Below, one piece after another: positions 33,485 through 42,433 of a stretch of 58,123 bases of DNA (positions are counted from its first letter, which is position 1; each line of letters opens with the position of its first letter). Under the pieces are notes generated by a model, which ran no database searches, was not told the DNA's origin, and saw only the letters and a list, made by a program, of their open reading frames with translations. Source of the stretch: Deltaproteobacteria bacterium (GTDB taxonomy: Bacteria; Desulfobacterota; Syntrophia; Syntrophales; UBA8958). The translations under genes and the position numbers were made by a program. The DNA is taken from assembly GCA_029561465.1 (NCBI GenBank), contig JAKQIZ010000075.1, forward strand, positions 1-58,123, given 5' to 3'.

Positions 33485-33931
33485 TCAATCCAATTTGTTA
33501 TTGTTGCGCTGTCTCTCCTGGAGCAGGAGAAAAGTCGCGGAGACCCGACATACATTCCGGCCTCTGTCGTCCGTGAGGAGGCAGTCGCCGATGATGAGGC
33601 TTTGACCCTTCTTGAACACCGTGGCCGTAGCGGTGACCGCGCCGGAACTTACCGCCGCCAGGAAGTTGCTTTTCAACTCAATGGTGGTCAAACCTTCCCG
33701 GTCGTCCAGGGTGGTGACCATGGCATGGGCGATAGCTTCGTCCGCCAGGGCTACCATCAGACCGCCCTGCAGCCTGCCTGCGCCTTGCAGGTATTCCGGG
33801 CGGACCGGCAGACGAAATCTGGCAAAACCTTCTTTGATTTCCAAGGGTTCGATGCCGATAAAATCCATAAAGGGATTCAATCCCTTTATACCCGCCCGTA
33901 TATTATCCAGATATTTCTTGAAGTCGGGAAT
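33485..33931 (-). CDS. PaaI-type hotdog thioesterase, probable ATT start
   Basis: A hotdog-fold acyl-CoA thioesterase of about 148 residues. The core LQGGLMVALADEAIAHAM has the catalytic-region Asp-Glu, but the usual His of HGG is Gln. Strands TIELKSNFLAAVSSG and VTATATVFKKG fit the PaaI family. The homologous part begins IPDFKKYLDNIR. There is no ATG, GTG or TTG near that point, but AGGAGG stands exactly 6 bases before an ATT at 33931, suggesting a rare AUU start. The alternative is an ATG at 34000, which adds 23 Arg/Gly-rich residues and no ribosome site. Confidence 0.75.
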   Translation of the reverse strand: MPDFKKYLDNIRAGIKGLNPFMDFIGIEPLEIKEGFARFRLPVRPEYLQGAGRLQGGLMVALADEAIAHAMVTTLDDREGLTTIELKSNFLAAVSSGAVTATATVFKKGQSLIIGDCLLTDDRGRNVCRVSATFLLLQERQRNNNKLD

Positions 33932-34093
33932 GGCAATCCTCCTTATCGTCCCACCGCCGGCACCGATGCCGCGGCCCCGCCGCAGGTGGCGCCGGTCCAA
34001 GGCGGTAGGGAGTTAGCGGGCGGCAGGCGGAAAAAGATCCGCCCGCCGTGCTGCGATTGCCTCCAAAGGTCCGCCTCAGGCCTCCGGACGTTT

Positions 34094-34504
34094 CTACAGA
34101 TCATAGTTGCCCGCCGCCTCGGGCTGGTACAGGATGCTGATGATTTTGTATGTCCGCTTCTTCCCCGAGGGAAGGGGCCATTGAATTTCGTCGCCGGCGC
34201 TCAGACCCAAAAGGGCGGCACCCACCGGCGCCAGGATGGAGATCCGCCTCTGGTTCACGTCGGCCTGGGAGGGATATACCAAGGTGGCCTCAGTTTCTTC
34301 TCCTGTTTCCAACTCCCGGAAGACGACCCGGGAATTCATGGTCACCACATCGGCAGGAATCTCCGCGGATGGGACTATCACGGCGCGTTCCAGTTCCTCC
34401 CGTAATCTTCTGATGTTGGGATGGTTCCCTGCTCCCGCCACCATTGGTTCCAGACGCTCCATGTCTTTTTCCGTGATGAATATATTCCTCTTCTCAGTGG
34501 TCAT
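34094..34504 (-). CDS. rnk: GreA/GreB C-terminal-domain regulator (Rnk type)
   Basis: A 136-residue protein with a short N-terminal helical part (ITEKDMERLEPMVAG) and the GreA/GreB FKBP-like C-terminal domain: VVTMNSRVVFRELETGEE, LVYPSQADVNQRRISIL, PVGAALLGLSAGDEIQWPLP. The coiled-coil that would enter the RNA polymerase channel is short, as in Rnk. Such proteins bind RNA polymerase and were named for nucleoside diphosphate kinase regulation. It diverges from the nucleoside-recognition gene. Confidence 0.85.
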   Translation of the reverse strand: MTTEKRNIFITEKDMERLEPMVAGAGNHPNIRRLREELERAVIVPSAEIPADVVTMNSRVVFRELETGEETEATLVYPSQADVNQRRISILAPVGAALLGLSAGDEIQWPLPSGKKRTYKIISILYQPEAAGNYDL

Positions 34505-34560
34505 GGCGATTATCCTCCTCTGGTCGGAGTGAAAGGATCATTCTTTCCTCCGGGCGTTTT

Positions 34561-34638
34561 GTGCCGGTGCATGTCGATCGGGAGGGAACTTCACCTCATG
34601 ACCCGATTGGTATAGTGCAACATGTATCTATCCGGCAC
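34561..34638 (+). promoter_or_regulatory. Nested inverted-repeat leader element
   Basis: Three concentric pairings are present: GTGCCGG (34561-34567) with CCGGCAC (34632-34638), CATGT (34570-34574) with ACATG (34620-34624), and ATCGGG (34577-34582) with CCCGAT (34602-34607). Together they form one long arm with internal loops, as in a structured RNA. It lies in the divergent region before the nucleoside-recognition gene. I match it to no known riboswitch class. Confidence 0.35.
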
Positions 34639-34826
34639 GGCGCGGATATTGGCATTAAAAAACAGCGTCTGATAAGGCTATTATGAAAAATTGCTTCTGT
34701 CAACGCGAAAAGGAGTTGATTGCAGGGAAGGCAATAAATCTGGTAAACAGCCCGGACATGCCGCCGGTGAATTACCACCCTACCGGAGGTGCGGGAATAT
34801 GTGTGGGGGAGAGAGGTTGTTTGGCG

Positions 34827-35978
34827 ATGGCCGAAGGGGAGATGAAATACGGCGCCCTGGTCCGGACAGGGATGCTCATGGGGATGCGTAAGGGATGGAG
34901 CGGGTTCGTCTGGATGATGAAGATCGTCCTGCCCATTTCTTTGCTCACGGCGCTCCTGGAATGGAGCGGCTGGCTCCGGCAGCTCGACTTCCTCCTCACG
35001 CCGGCAATGAGCCTCCTCCATCTTCCCGCCGCCGCCGCCCTCCCCCTGATCATCGGGATGCTGGCCAACATCTACGGCGGGATCGCCGCCATGGTCCTTT
35101 TACCACTAACGGAAGGGCAGATGACCCTCATCGGCGTCTTCCTCCTTATGGCCCACAACCTCATTCAGGAGGGGGTCATCCAGGGCCAGTCGGGCATCCA
35201 TCCCGTGAAGGCCACGCTGTTCCGCATTGTAACGGCCGCCCTTACCGTCATGATCATCGGTCCCTGGGTGGCCGGCGTTCCCGCCGTCACCCCGCCGCCG
35301 ACCCTGCGGGCAGCCAATACAGTCGCCGCTCCGGCGGGGGATCAAGGGGCGCGGTGTGAGCCCATGGTCGTTCCGACTTCGCCGCCGCCGGCCGCCAGTG
35401 TGCCTGCCGGCGCCACGAACACGAAAATACCGGCAACCGTGCCTCCCGTCCCCGTAAGCAACGCTCCCGGCTCACCGGCCACACCATCGACGGGAATTGC
35501 CGCCGCGGATACTTCCCCCGCCCTCCCCCTTACGGACATGCTCCGCCAGTGGTTCTGGACCACGGCGGTCCTCTGCGGCAAGATCTTCCTCATCATCATG
35601 GGGATCATGACCCTACTGGAAACGATGAAGTTTCTTGACTGGATCAAGTACATCGTCCGGCTGTTTTCCCCGCTCCTCCGGGTGATGGGCCTGGATGCCC
35701 AGATGGGTCTCCTCTGGATGACGGCCATCGTCTTCGGGCTGGCCTACGGCGGCGCGGTAATTGTCGAGGAGGCGAAGGCGGAGCACCTCTCCAAGGACGA
35801 ACTGGAGATCCTCCACCTGTCCATCGGCATCAACCATTCCATGGTGGAAGACCCGCCCCTGTTCATCTCCCTGGGTCTTAGCCCCTTCTGGCTCTACATC
35901 CCTCGCCTGATCGTCGCCGTGGTTACGGTGCACCTGATCCGTCTGTGGCGCCGGGTTCGCCACCCCCAGGCCCGGTGA
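34827..35978 (+). CDS. Nucleoside-recognition (Gate) domain membrane protein
   Basis: A 383-residue membrane protein with two Gate-like halves: residues ~18-150 (IVLPISLLTALLEWSG, LPLIIGMLANIYGGIAA) and ~255-380 (GKIFLIIMGIMTLLETM, IVFGLAYGGAVIVEEA). They are separated by a low-complexity Pro/Ala/Thr linker of about 80 residues. Members resemble SpmA/SpmB and nucleoside-transporter gates; the substrate is unknown. The frame is open back to 34683, but the upstream part is not membrane-like; the start at 34827 follows GAGAGAGG at 14 bases and is tentative. Confidence 0.75.
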   Translation: MAEGEMKYGALVRTGMLMGMRKGWSGFVWMMKIVLPISLLTALLEWSGWLRQLDFLLTPAMSLLHLPAAAALPLIIGMLANIYGGIAAMVLLPLTEGQMTLIGVFLLMAHNLIQEGVIQGQSGIHPVKATLFRIVTAALTVMIIGPWVAGVPAVTPPPTLRAANTVAAPAGDQGARCEPMVVPTSPPPAASVPAGATNTKIPATVPPVPVSNAPGSPATPSTGIAAADTSPALPLTDMLRQWFWTTAVLCGKIFLIIMGIMTLLETMKFLDWIKYIVRLFSPLLRVMGLDAQMGLLWMTAIVFGLAYGGAVIVEEAKAEHLSKDELEILHLSIGINHSMVEDPPLFISLGLSPFWLYIPRLIVAVVTVHLIRLWRRVRHPQAR

Positions 35979-36173
35979 TGATACCGGCTTCTGGCCGCCA
36001 CCTCTCTCGAAGCCCAGCAACGCCGCCGCCCCGGATTCAAGGCCGCATGGTCCTATGGCAAACCAAAAAAGCCGGAATTGGGAGCCACAGCGAATCTCTT
36101 GGGGAGGAAACACGAAAATATTCCTTGCTATTTCCGGGATAGGCCTGTAAACGGTATCCCGTGATCGCGATAG
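35979..36173. other. Intergenic, nothing recognised
   Basis: About 195 bases after the nucleoside-recognition gene. No terminator with T run and no coding frame with a start is seen. Confidence 0.4.
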
Positions 36174-36344
36174 TTATTTACCTTCCCTCTTTTCTTTTTC
36201 CAGAAACTTCGGCAGGAAATCCGGCTCATCGTAAAAGAATCCATCCATTGACGCAGGTTTTATCCCGATTTTTCGGCTTCCTATGAGCCCTAACACGGGA
36301 TCGGGAGTACGGCCGTGCCGTTCAACTATGGATTCATGCGTCAC
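36174..36344 (-). CDS. Possible small protein, 56 residues, GTG start
   Basis: An uninterrupted minus-strand frame divergent from the helicase gene encodes a protein-like peptide: ESIVERHGRTPDPVLGLIG, then KIGIKPASMDGFFYDEPDF, then LPKFLEKEKREGK and TAA. Composition is balanced, with a folded-looking centre and a charged C-terminal helix. The GTG at 36344 is the only early start and has no Shine-Dalgarno; a leaderless start, or a truncated gene whose 5' part was lost, is possible. I recognise no family. Confidence 0.4.
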   Translation of the reverse strand: MTHESIVERHGRTPDPVLGLIGSRKIGIKPASMDGFFYDEPDFLPKFLEKEKREGK

Positions 36345-36375
36345 TAATACTTGAAAACAGAAGGAAAAAGAAAAA

Positions 36376-37671
36376 ATGAGATTTGAAGAGTTTGCTTTAA
36401 ACGCGAAATTGCTGGCCGAAGTGCAGTCTATGGGCTACACGATGCCGACGCCTATACAGGCAAAATCCATCCCGCCGATTATGGCCGGCCGTGATGTCAT
36501 GGGTCTTGCCCAGACCGGTACGGGGAAAACGGCCGCCTTTGTCCTGCCCATTTTACAGCGACTGATGTCGGGACCTCACGGTCCGGTCCGCGCCCTGATC
36601 ATCGCCCCGACCCGGGAGCTCAGTGAGCAGACCCATAAGGTCATTGGTTTACTGGGCCGGAAGACCCGTCTCAAGAGCGCCTCCATTTACGGCGGCGTCA
36701 ATATCAATGGACAGATAAAGCTCCTCCGTGATCGGATCGACATCATCTCCGGATGCCCGGGGCGGCTCTTGGATCACATTGACCGCGGTACCTTGGATCT
36801 GTCCAAGATTGAGGTCCTGGTCCTTGACGAAGCGGATCACATGTTCGACATGGGCTTCCTGCCGGATATCCGCCGGATCGTAAAGCGCCTTCCGGGCCGG
36901 CGTCAGACGCTGCTTTTCTCCGCCACCATGCCCGCGGACATCCAAAAACTGGCCGATGATCTCCTGCAAAACCCGCTGCACATAAAAATCGGGCACAACG
37001 CGCCCGTAGAGAGCGTGTCACACCACTTCTATCCCGTACCCATGGACGTGAAAACGGCGCTGCTCAGAGAAATACTGGATCGTACGCACAGGGACTCCGT
37101 TCTGGTCTTCACGCGCACGAAATCGCGGGCAAAGAGTGTGGCGGGCCAGCTTGGCAAATCGGGATACAAGGCCATTTCTCTCCACGGCAACCTGACCCAG
37201 CAGAAACGGCAACAGGCCATCGACGGCTTCCGCGCCGGCCGTTACGACATCATGGTGGCCACCGATATCGCCGCCCGGGGCATCGATGTGGCCGGCATCT
37301 CGCATGTTATCAATTATGATATGCCGGCGACGCTGGATGCCTATACCCACCGCATCGGCCGGACGGGCCGCGCCTCTGGAACCGGCGAAGCCTTTACGTT
37401 TGTCACCGGTCAGGACATGGAACTGGCGCAGGCGCTAAAAAGATCCCTGGGAGACAAATTGACCTATCACCGCGTCGACGGCCTTACCACCATGGTCATG
37501 CCGGATAAGCGGGATGCCGCGGACATCCGCCCAGACCGGACCGGGGCCGGAAATCCTCCCGACAACCGCAAGGGGGGAAGATCATTCTCTCCCCGGGGCC
37601 ACCGGTCCCGGTGCGGAAAATCACAGCCGCGGACACTGCCGCCCGCGGGACAACGCTCCTGGGGTCATTGA
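36376..37671 (+). CDS. DEAD-box RNA helicase (RhlE/DeaD type)
   Basis: This 431-residue ATP-dependent RNA helicase has the Q motif (GYTMPTPIQAKSIPP), motif I AQTGTGKTAAF, Ib TPGR-equivalent SGCPGRLLDH, motif II LDEADHMFDMGF, motif III SATMP, motif V VATDIAARGIDV and motif VI HRIGRTGRA. A basic Gly/Arg/Pro tail follows the helicase core, as in RhlE-type proteins that act on rRNA or mRNA. The tail region overlaps the upstream leader of the next gene. Confidence 0.95.
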   Translation: MRFEEFALNAKLLAEVQSMGYTMPTPIQAKSIPPIMAGRDVMGLAQTGTGKTAAFVLPILQRLMSGPHGPVRALIIAPTRELSEQTHKVIGLLGRKTRLKSASIYGGVNINGQIKLLRDRIDIISGCPGRLLDHIDRGTLDLSKIEVLVLDEADHMFDMGFLPDIRRIVKRLPGRRQTLLFSATMPADIQKLADDLLQNPLHIKIGHNAPVESVSHHFYPVPMDVKTALLREILDRTHRDSVLVFTRTKSRAKSVAGQLGKSGYKAISLHGNLTQQKRQQAIDGFRAGRYDIMVATDIAARGIDVAGISHVINYDMPATLDAYTHRIGRTGRASGTGEAFTFVTGQDMELAQALKRSLGDKLTYHRVDGLTTMVMPDKRDAADIRPDRTGAGNPPDNRKGGRSFSPRGHRSRCGKSQPRTLPPAGQRSWGH

Positions 37672-37718
37672 GGTCCGTTACGAACGGTGACGACCAAAGC
37701 AGAGAGGGGATTGCGCCC

Positions 37719-38396
37719 ATGCCTTCAAAACTTAGGATACTATTTAGAACCAGATGGTTTCATTCTTTTCTCTACCATTTTATTCGGCTTTACAGCTTGA
37801 CGCTCAGGATACGGGTCGAGAATGAAAAAGGATGGATGGACCATCTCCGGAGCGGCGGCCGGGTCGTGTTGTGCACCTGGCACCAGCAATTCTTTGCCGC
37901 CATCGGACATTTCCAGAGCTACCGCGACTTCAAGCCGGCACTCATGATCAGTAAGAGTTCTGATGGCGAGATCATCGCGGATGTCGCCGAAAGAAGCGGT
38001 TGGCATGCGGTGCGGGGGTCTTCTTCACGGGGAGGGAAGGAAGCCTTGAGAAAAATGATCGACCATTTGAGCCTCACCGGGCTGGCCGGCCATATTCTGG
38101 ATGGGCCCCGGGGGCCGGCGGGGATTGTGAAGGCAGGTGTGATCGAGCTTGCCCATGCCGCCGATGCGGTCATCACCCCTTTTTACACCTCTGCCGACCG
38201 GGCCTGGTACTTCAACAGTTGGGATAATTTTATTTTACCCAAACCATTTGCCAAGGTATTAATATCCTTTGGAAATATGATCAAGCTGTTGCCCGTGGAG
38301 GATGCGATCGCCTTTGAGCGTCAGCGGCTTGAACTGGAAAAAACCATGATTCCTGAGTTGAGGGTAAAACCTGCCGGGAAATCTGCCCATATGTGA
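37719..38396 (+). CDS. DUF374 lysophospholipid acyltransferase-like protein
   Basis: A 225-residue protein. Two key stretches mark DUF374: VVLCTWHQQFFAAIG (an HxxxxD-like acceptor region in this branch) and HILDGPRGPAGIVKAG. An N-terminal hydrophobic helix suggests membrane attachment. Family members transfer acyl groups in lipid or lipid A-related metabolism. The start at 37719 has AGAGGGGA upstream; the frame is open back to 37611, inside the helicase gene. It follows the helicase by 47 bases. Confidence 0.82.
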   Translation: MPSKLRILFRTRWFHSFLYHFIRLYSLTLRIRVENEKGWMDHLRSGGRVVLCTWHQQFFAAIGHFQSYRDFKPALMISKSSDGEIIADVAERSGWHAVRGSSSRGGKEALRKMIDHLSLTGLAGHILDGPRGPAGIVKAGVIELAHAADAVITPFYTSADRAWYFNSWDNFILPKPFAKVLISFGNMIKLLPVEDAIAFERQRLELEKTMIPELRVKPAGKSAHM

Positions 38397-38510
38397 TCAT
38401 GCCGCCACTAGCTTGATCAAGCTTTCAACGAGACATTTCCATTATCCGATCTGGACGCAAATTTGATTCCGATTTTTTCGTGATCATCCTGGGGCCGAAA
38501 TGATTCCCCC

Positions 38511-38541
38511 TTGCCCGGGGGGGCGTCTTTTGCTATATAAT
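38511..38541 (+). promoter_or_regulatory. Possible promoter of the paaK operon
   Basis: TATAAT at 38536-38541 is a perfect -10 box. The best -35 is TTGCCC at 38511-38516 with a long 19-base spacer that contains a G7 run, so an activator may be needed. The ATG lies 31 bases downstream. Confidence 0.45.
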
Positions 38542-38572
38542 CATAAACAATGAAACAGGAGAGGATAGTCCC

Positions 38573-39880
38573 ATGATCTATAATGAGGAATTTGAAACCC
38601 TGCCCAGGGAAGCCCTGGAAGCCCTGCAACTCAAGCGGCTTCAGCAAGTGGTGCAGCGGGTGTATCACACCGTGGGCTTCTACAAGCGTACTTTCGATGC
38701 CGCCGGGGCGACGCCGGACGACATTCGGACGATCAGTGATCTGCAACGCCTTCCCTTCACCACCAAACAGGATCTTCGGGACAATTACCCCTTCGGTCTT
38801 TTCGCCGTTCCCATGAGCAGCGTCGTGCGGCTCCACGCCTCTTCGGGAACCACGGGACGGTCCACAGTGGTGGGCTATACCCACCGGGACATCGAAACGT
38901 GGTCGGAGCTCGTAGCGCGGTGCTTTGTGGCGGCGGGGCTGACCAAAAACGACATCATCCACAATGCTTATGGCTACGGCCTCTTCACCGGCGGTCTGGG
39001 CGCCCATTACGGTGCGGAGAAACTGGGGGCCAGCGTCATTCCCATGTCCGGGGGCAATACAAAGCGGCAGCTCATGATCCTCCAGGATTTCGGGCCCACG
39101 GCCATCTGCTGCACCCCCTCCTATGCCCTGAATCTGGCCGAGCAGGGAGGGGCCATGGGGGTGGATATGCGGGCCCTGAAACTCCGGGTCGGGATCTTTG
39201 GCGCCGAGCCCTGGAGTGACAAGATGCGTGACGAGATAGAAAACGTTATGGATATCACGGCCCTGAACATCTACGGACTTTCGGAGATCATGGGCCCCGG
39301 GGTGGCCATGGAGTGCCAGGAAGGCCGGGAGGGAATGCATGTCTTCGAAGACCACTTTCTGGTGGAAACCATTGACCCTGCGACGGGCAAAGTCCTGCCG
39401 CCGGGAGAAACGGGCGAACTCGTTTTTACCACCCTGACCAAGGAGGCCTTTCCCCTGATCCGTTACCGGACCCGGGACATCTCCCGGCTGATCACCGCCC
39501 CATGCCGGTGCGGGCGGACCCATTTCCGTATGGACCGGGTCGAGGGAAGAAGCGACGACATGCTGATTGTCAGGGGGGTGAACGTGTTCCCCTCCCAGAT
39601 CGAGGCGGTTCTCGTTGGCATCCAGGGCGTCGAGCCCCATTACCAGCTTATCGTTGATCGCGAGGGCACCCTGGATACCCTGGAGGTGCAGGTGGAGGTG
39701 AGCGACGCCCTCTTTTCCAATGCCGACGAAGTCCGGGTCCTCCAGAAGATCGAAAGACGCATCAGTAAGGATTTGAAAGACTATCTCGGCATCACGGCGA
39801 AGATCAAGCTGGTGGAGCCCAAGTCTATCCAGCGTTCCGAGGGCAAGGCCAGCCGGGTGATCGATAAACGACAGATTTGA
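38573..39880 (+). CDS. paaK: Phenylacetate-CoA ligase
   Basis: This 435-residue adenylate-forming enzyme joins an aryl acid to CoA with ATP cleavage to AMP. Motifs include the P-loop [46 protein letters not shown], and the hinge [20 protein letters not shown]. Length and sequence are those of PaaK proteins. The real acid could be phenylacetate or another aromatic acid. AGGAGAGG precedes the ATG. An ACT-domain gene follows after 16 bases, the common arrangement in anaerobes. Confidence 0.95.
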   Translation: MIYNEEFETLPREALEALQLKRLQQVVQRVYHTVGFYKRTFDAAGATPDDIRTISDLQRLPFTTKQDLRDNYPFGLFAVPMSSVVRLHASSGTTGRSTVVGYTHRDIETWSELVARCFVAAGLTKNDIIHNAYGYGLFTGGLGAHYGAEKLGASVIPMSGGNTKRQLMILQDFGPTAICCTPSYALNLAEQGGAMGVDMRALKLRVGIFGAEPWSDKMRDEIENVMDITALNIYGLSEIMGPGVAMECQEGREGMHVFEDHFLVETIDPATGKVLPPGETGELVFTTLTKEAFPLIRYRTRDISRLITAPCRCGRTHFRMDRVEGRSDDMLIVRGVNVFPSQIEAVLVGIQGVEPHYQLIVDREGTLDTLEVQVEVSDALFSNADEVRVLQKIERRISKDLKDYLGITAKIKLVEPKSIQRSEGKASRVIDKRQI

Positions 39881-39896
39881 CGGAGAGGTAAAACCC

Positions 39897-40328
39897 ATGA
39901 AAGTCGAACAGGTATCAGTGTTTTTGGAAAACAAGCCGGGCTCTCTGGAAGAGGTAACGAGGATTCTCAAAGAGGCGAACATCAACATTCGTACCCTGTC
40001 CCTGGCGGATACCACGGATTTTGGCATCCTCCGCCTCATTGTCAACAATGTTGATACCACCAGCCGGGTCCTCCGGGACAATGGATTCCGGGTCAGCCGG
40101 ACCACCGTCGTCGCCGTCGAGGTGCCGGATCGTCCCGGCGGTCTCCACAGCATCCTGGCGGTGCTTAAAAACGACAATATCTTGGTCGAGTATCTCTACG
40201 CCTTCGTGGAGAAAAGCGGGGAAAACGCCGTGATCATCTTCCGTTTCGATGATTCCGACGCCGCCATCGAAGTCCTCCGGAAGAATAATTTCAATGTGAT
40301 TTCGGGGGAGAAACTGTACAGCTTCTGA
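39897..40328 (+). CDS. Tandem ACT-domain protein
   Basis: A 143-residue protein made of two ACT domains: residues 1-70 ([24 protein letters not shown]) and 71-140 ([22 protein letters not shown]), each quoted in part. Such stand-alone ACT pairs bind amino acids or related ligands and commonly follow paaK in deltaproteobacteria and archaea, probably as regulators of aromatic acid or amino acid oxidation. GGAGAGG lies 9 bases upstream. Confidence 0.88.
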   Translation: MKVEQVSVFLENKPGSLEEVTRILKEANINIRTLSLADTTDFGILRLIVNNVDTTSRVLRDNGFRVSRTTVVAVEVPDRPGGLHSILAVLKNDNILVEYLYAFVEKSGENAVIIFRFDDSDAAIEVLRKNNFNVISGEKLYSF

Positions 40329-40369
40329 AGGGACAAAAGATAAGCAATCAACCAAAGGAGGGTCGTGCG

Positions 40370-41047
40370 ATGAGAGGAAAATCGATGCGTTCGGCAGAAT
40401 CGCTGGTGGAGGAACAACTGGGAAAGTGGCGCCTGGCCGGGACCGAGAGAAAAAAGGAAAAGGCCAAGGTGGGTCCGGTGATAACCGTTTCCCGGGAATC
40501 CGGCTGCGGAGGCACCAAGATCGTCCAGAAACTGGCCAAAGAGCTGGGCTTCGATCTCATGGGCGGCAAGATAATTCAGATGGTGGCGGAAAGCGTCGAA
40601 ATGAGCGAGAAGGTCATCTGCTCCCTCGATGAAAAGGAGGTTACCAAACGGGACGACTGGCTGAACTCCCTTTTTGAAACCCGACACCTCTGGCCCGACC
40701 AGTACCTACACCACCTAACCAAGGTTATTGGTACCATCGGCCGTCATGGGAATGCCGTGATCCTGGGCCGGGGGGCCAACTATATCCTGCCCCAGGAAAG
40801 CACCTTCCGGGTGCGGATCATCGGCCCCTTCGACCTGCGGATCAAAAACGCGACCCGTACTACGGAAGATGAGGCCCGACGCTATCTCATCAAAGTTGAT
40901 GCAGACCGGGAGGCCTTCATACGAAAATACTTCAATGCCGACGTCAAGGATCCCGCCCACTATGACCTGGTCATCAATATGCGGGTCGTTTCCATCGACG
41001 GAGCAGTGAAAGCCGTCATCGCCGCCTTCAATTCCTGGAAACGCTGA
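40370..41047 (+). CDS. Cytidylate kinase-like protein
   Basis: A 225-residue P-loop-type protein: VITVSRESGCGGTKIVQKLA (the AAA-like nucleotide loop with the typical GSGG-to-ESGCGG replacement), then NAVILGRGANYILP, FRVRIIGPFDLRIKN and ADREAFIRKYFNADVKDP. This is the cytidylate kinase-like family, common in anaerobes; the substrate is unknown. GGAGGG precedes the ATG by 8 bases. It ends the paaK-ACT run. Confidence 0.82.
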   Translation: MRGKSMRSAESLVEEQLGKWRLAGTERKKEKAKVGPVITVSRESGCGGTKIVQKLAKELGFDLMGGKIIQMVAESVEMSEKVICSLDEKEVTKRDDWLNSLFETRHLWPDQYLHHLTKVIGTIGRHGNAVILGRGANYILPQESTFRVRIIGPFDLRIKNATRTTEDEARRYLIKVDADREAFIRKYFNADVKDPAHYDLVINMRVVSIDGAVKAVIAAFNSWKR

Positions 41048-41076
41048 GTGTGCAGGCAATGATGCTTGAGACCTAA

Positions 41077-42405
41077 ATGATTCTCAATATCCGCCGCAAA
41101 CTTTTCCTCGGTTATCTCGCGATGGCTCTTCTCACCATTGTGGCGAGTACATATGCCGTGGGACATCTGCGCTCCCTCAACAACCTGGCCGAAAAGATGA
41201 TCCATCAGGATGCCCGCCTCCTCGATCTGGAAAAGAAGATGATGGACGCCCTGTTAGCCTGGGAAGGGGTGGAAAAAAGATATCTGATCCTCAAAGATCC
41301 CTCTCTGGCGGACATCTTTTGGACCCGGAGCGAGGATTTTCAATCCCAGATAGAAAAACTCAAAGCAGAGGCCCTGCCGGAGCAGGTTCAGAACATCACC
41401 GCCCTGGCCACGCTGGCCAAGCAATACGCGGAGATCTTCGTGCGTGAGACCGTCCTGGTGGATGAGGATCGCCTCGATGAAGCGGCGGCCCTGTCGTCTC
41501 ACGAGGGGCGCCGGGTAATGGAAAAGATGGGGCTGGCATTGAGGGCCCTCCAGGTACAGACGGAGAAGAACATCGACAGCCGGATGAAGGCCATAAACAT
41601 CAAGGCTCTGGAAGCGAGCCACATGACCATCGCCCTGGCGGTGGCTAGCCTTCTTATCGGCATGATTTTGGCCGCTGCCATTACCTTTAATATATCCAGG
41701 CGGTTACGAAAACTCGAAGTGGCGACGGGAGATGTCGCGGAAGGTAATTTCGACCGGGAGATCGATATCCGAGGGGAAGACGAAATCTGTAGCCTTGCCG
41801 CGGCATTCAATACCATGACCAAACGCCTCAAGGTTCTGGAGGCCATGAACATCGATGCCAGCCCCCTTACGGGATTACCGGGCAATCTGGCCATTGAGCA
41901 GGAAATCCGTCGCCGCCTGGAATTGAAGAAACCGTTTTCTCTATGTCATCTTGATCTGGACAATTTTAAGCCCTTTGCCGATCATTATGGATACGCCTGG
42001 GGGAGCGAGGTCATCAAGGAGGTGGCGGTGATTCTCGACGAGGGCAAGCGGATTCGGGGCGAGGCCGGGGATTTCATCGGTCATATCGGCGGGGATGACT
42101 TCATCCTTATCACGGAACCGGCACGGGCGGAAGGGCTCTGCGGCTTTATTGTGGCCGAGTTTGACGAACGAGTCCAGAGGTTTTACAGCGAAGAAGACCG
42201 CCGGCGGGGCTTCATCCTTGCCAAGGATCGCCAAGGACGGCTTCAGGAATTCCCCCTGATCACCATTACGATCTCCATCGTCAGCGATGACGGTTCGCAG
42301 TATCATAACCCCCTGGAGATGGCCAAGATGGCGGCGGAGGTGAAAAATTACGGCAAATCCCTGGCCGGAAGCAAATATGTCCATAGAGAAGACATGCCGG
42401 GCTGA
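41077..42405 (+). CDS. Membrane sensor with HAMP and GGDDF-type GGDEF domain
   Basis: A 442-residue protein: transmembrane helix 1 (LFLGYLAMALLTIVAS), a four-helix periplasmic sensor (~residues 35-185), helix 2 (TIALAVASLLIGMILAAAIT), HAMP (~205-255), then a GGDEF-fold domain. The signature is GGDDF instead of GGEEF/GGDEF, and the preceding region reads CHLDLDNFKPFADHYGYAWG. The third acidic residue is shifted to Asp, so it may be a c-di-GMP binder or weak cyclase rather than an active enzyme. No EAL domain is present. Confidence 0.85.
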   Translation: MILNIRRKLFLGYLAMALLTIVASTYAVGHLRSLNNLAEKMIHQDARLLDLEKKMMDALLAWEGVEKRYLILKDPSLADIFWTRSEDFQSQIEKLKAEALPEQVQNITALATLAKQYAEIFVRETVLVDEDRLDEAAALSSHEGRRVMEKMGLALRALQVQTEKNIDSRMKAINIKALEASHMTIALAVASLLIGMILAAAITFNISRRLRKLEVATGDVAEGNFDREIDIRGEDEICSLAAAFNTMTKRLKVLEAMNIDASPLTGLPGNLAIEQEIRRRLELKKPFSLCHLDLDNFKPFADHYGYAWGSEVIKEVAVILDEGKRIRGEAGDFIGHIGGDDFILITEPARAEGLCGFIVAEFDERVQRFYSEEDRRRGFILAKDRQGRLQEFPLITITISIVSDDGSQYHNPLEMAKMAAEVKNYGKSLAGSKYVHREDMPG

Positions 42406-42433
42406 CCGGGAAAAGAAAACAACGGCGAAAGTC

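Noticed and set aside
38417..40177. Long (586-codon) minus-strand open frame
   Set aside because: It is the antisense shadow of paaK and the ACT gene; no start site or motif supports it.
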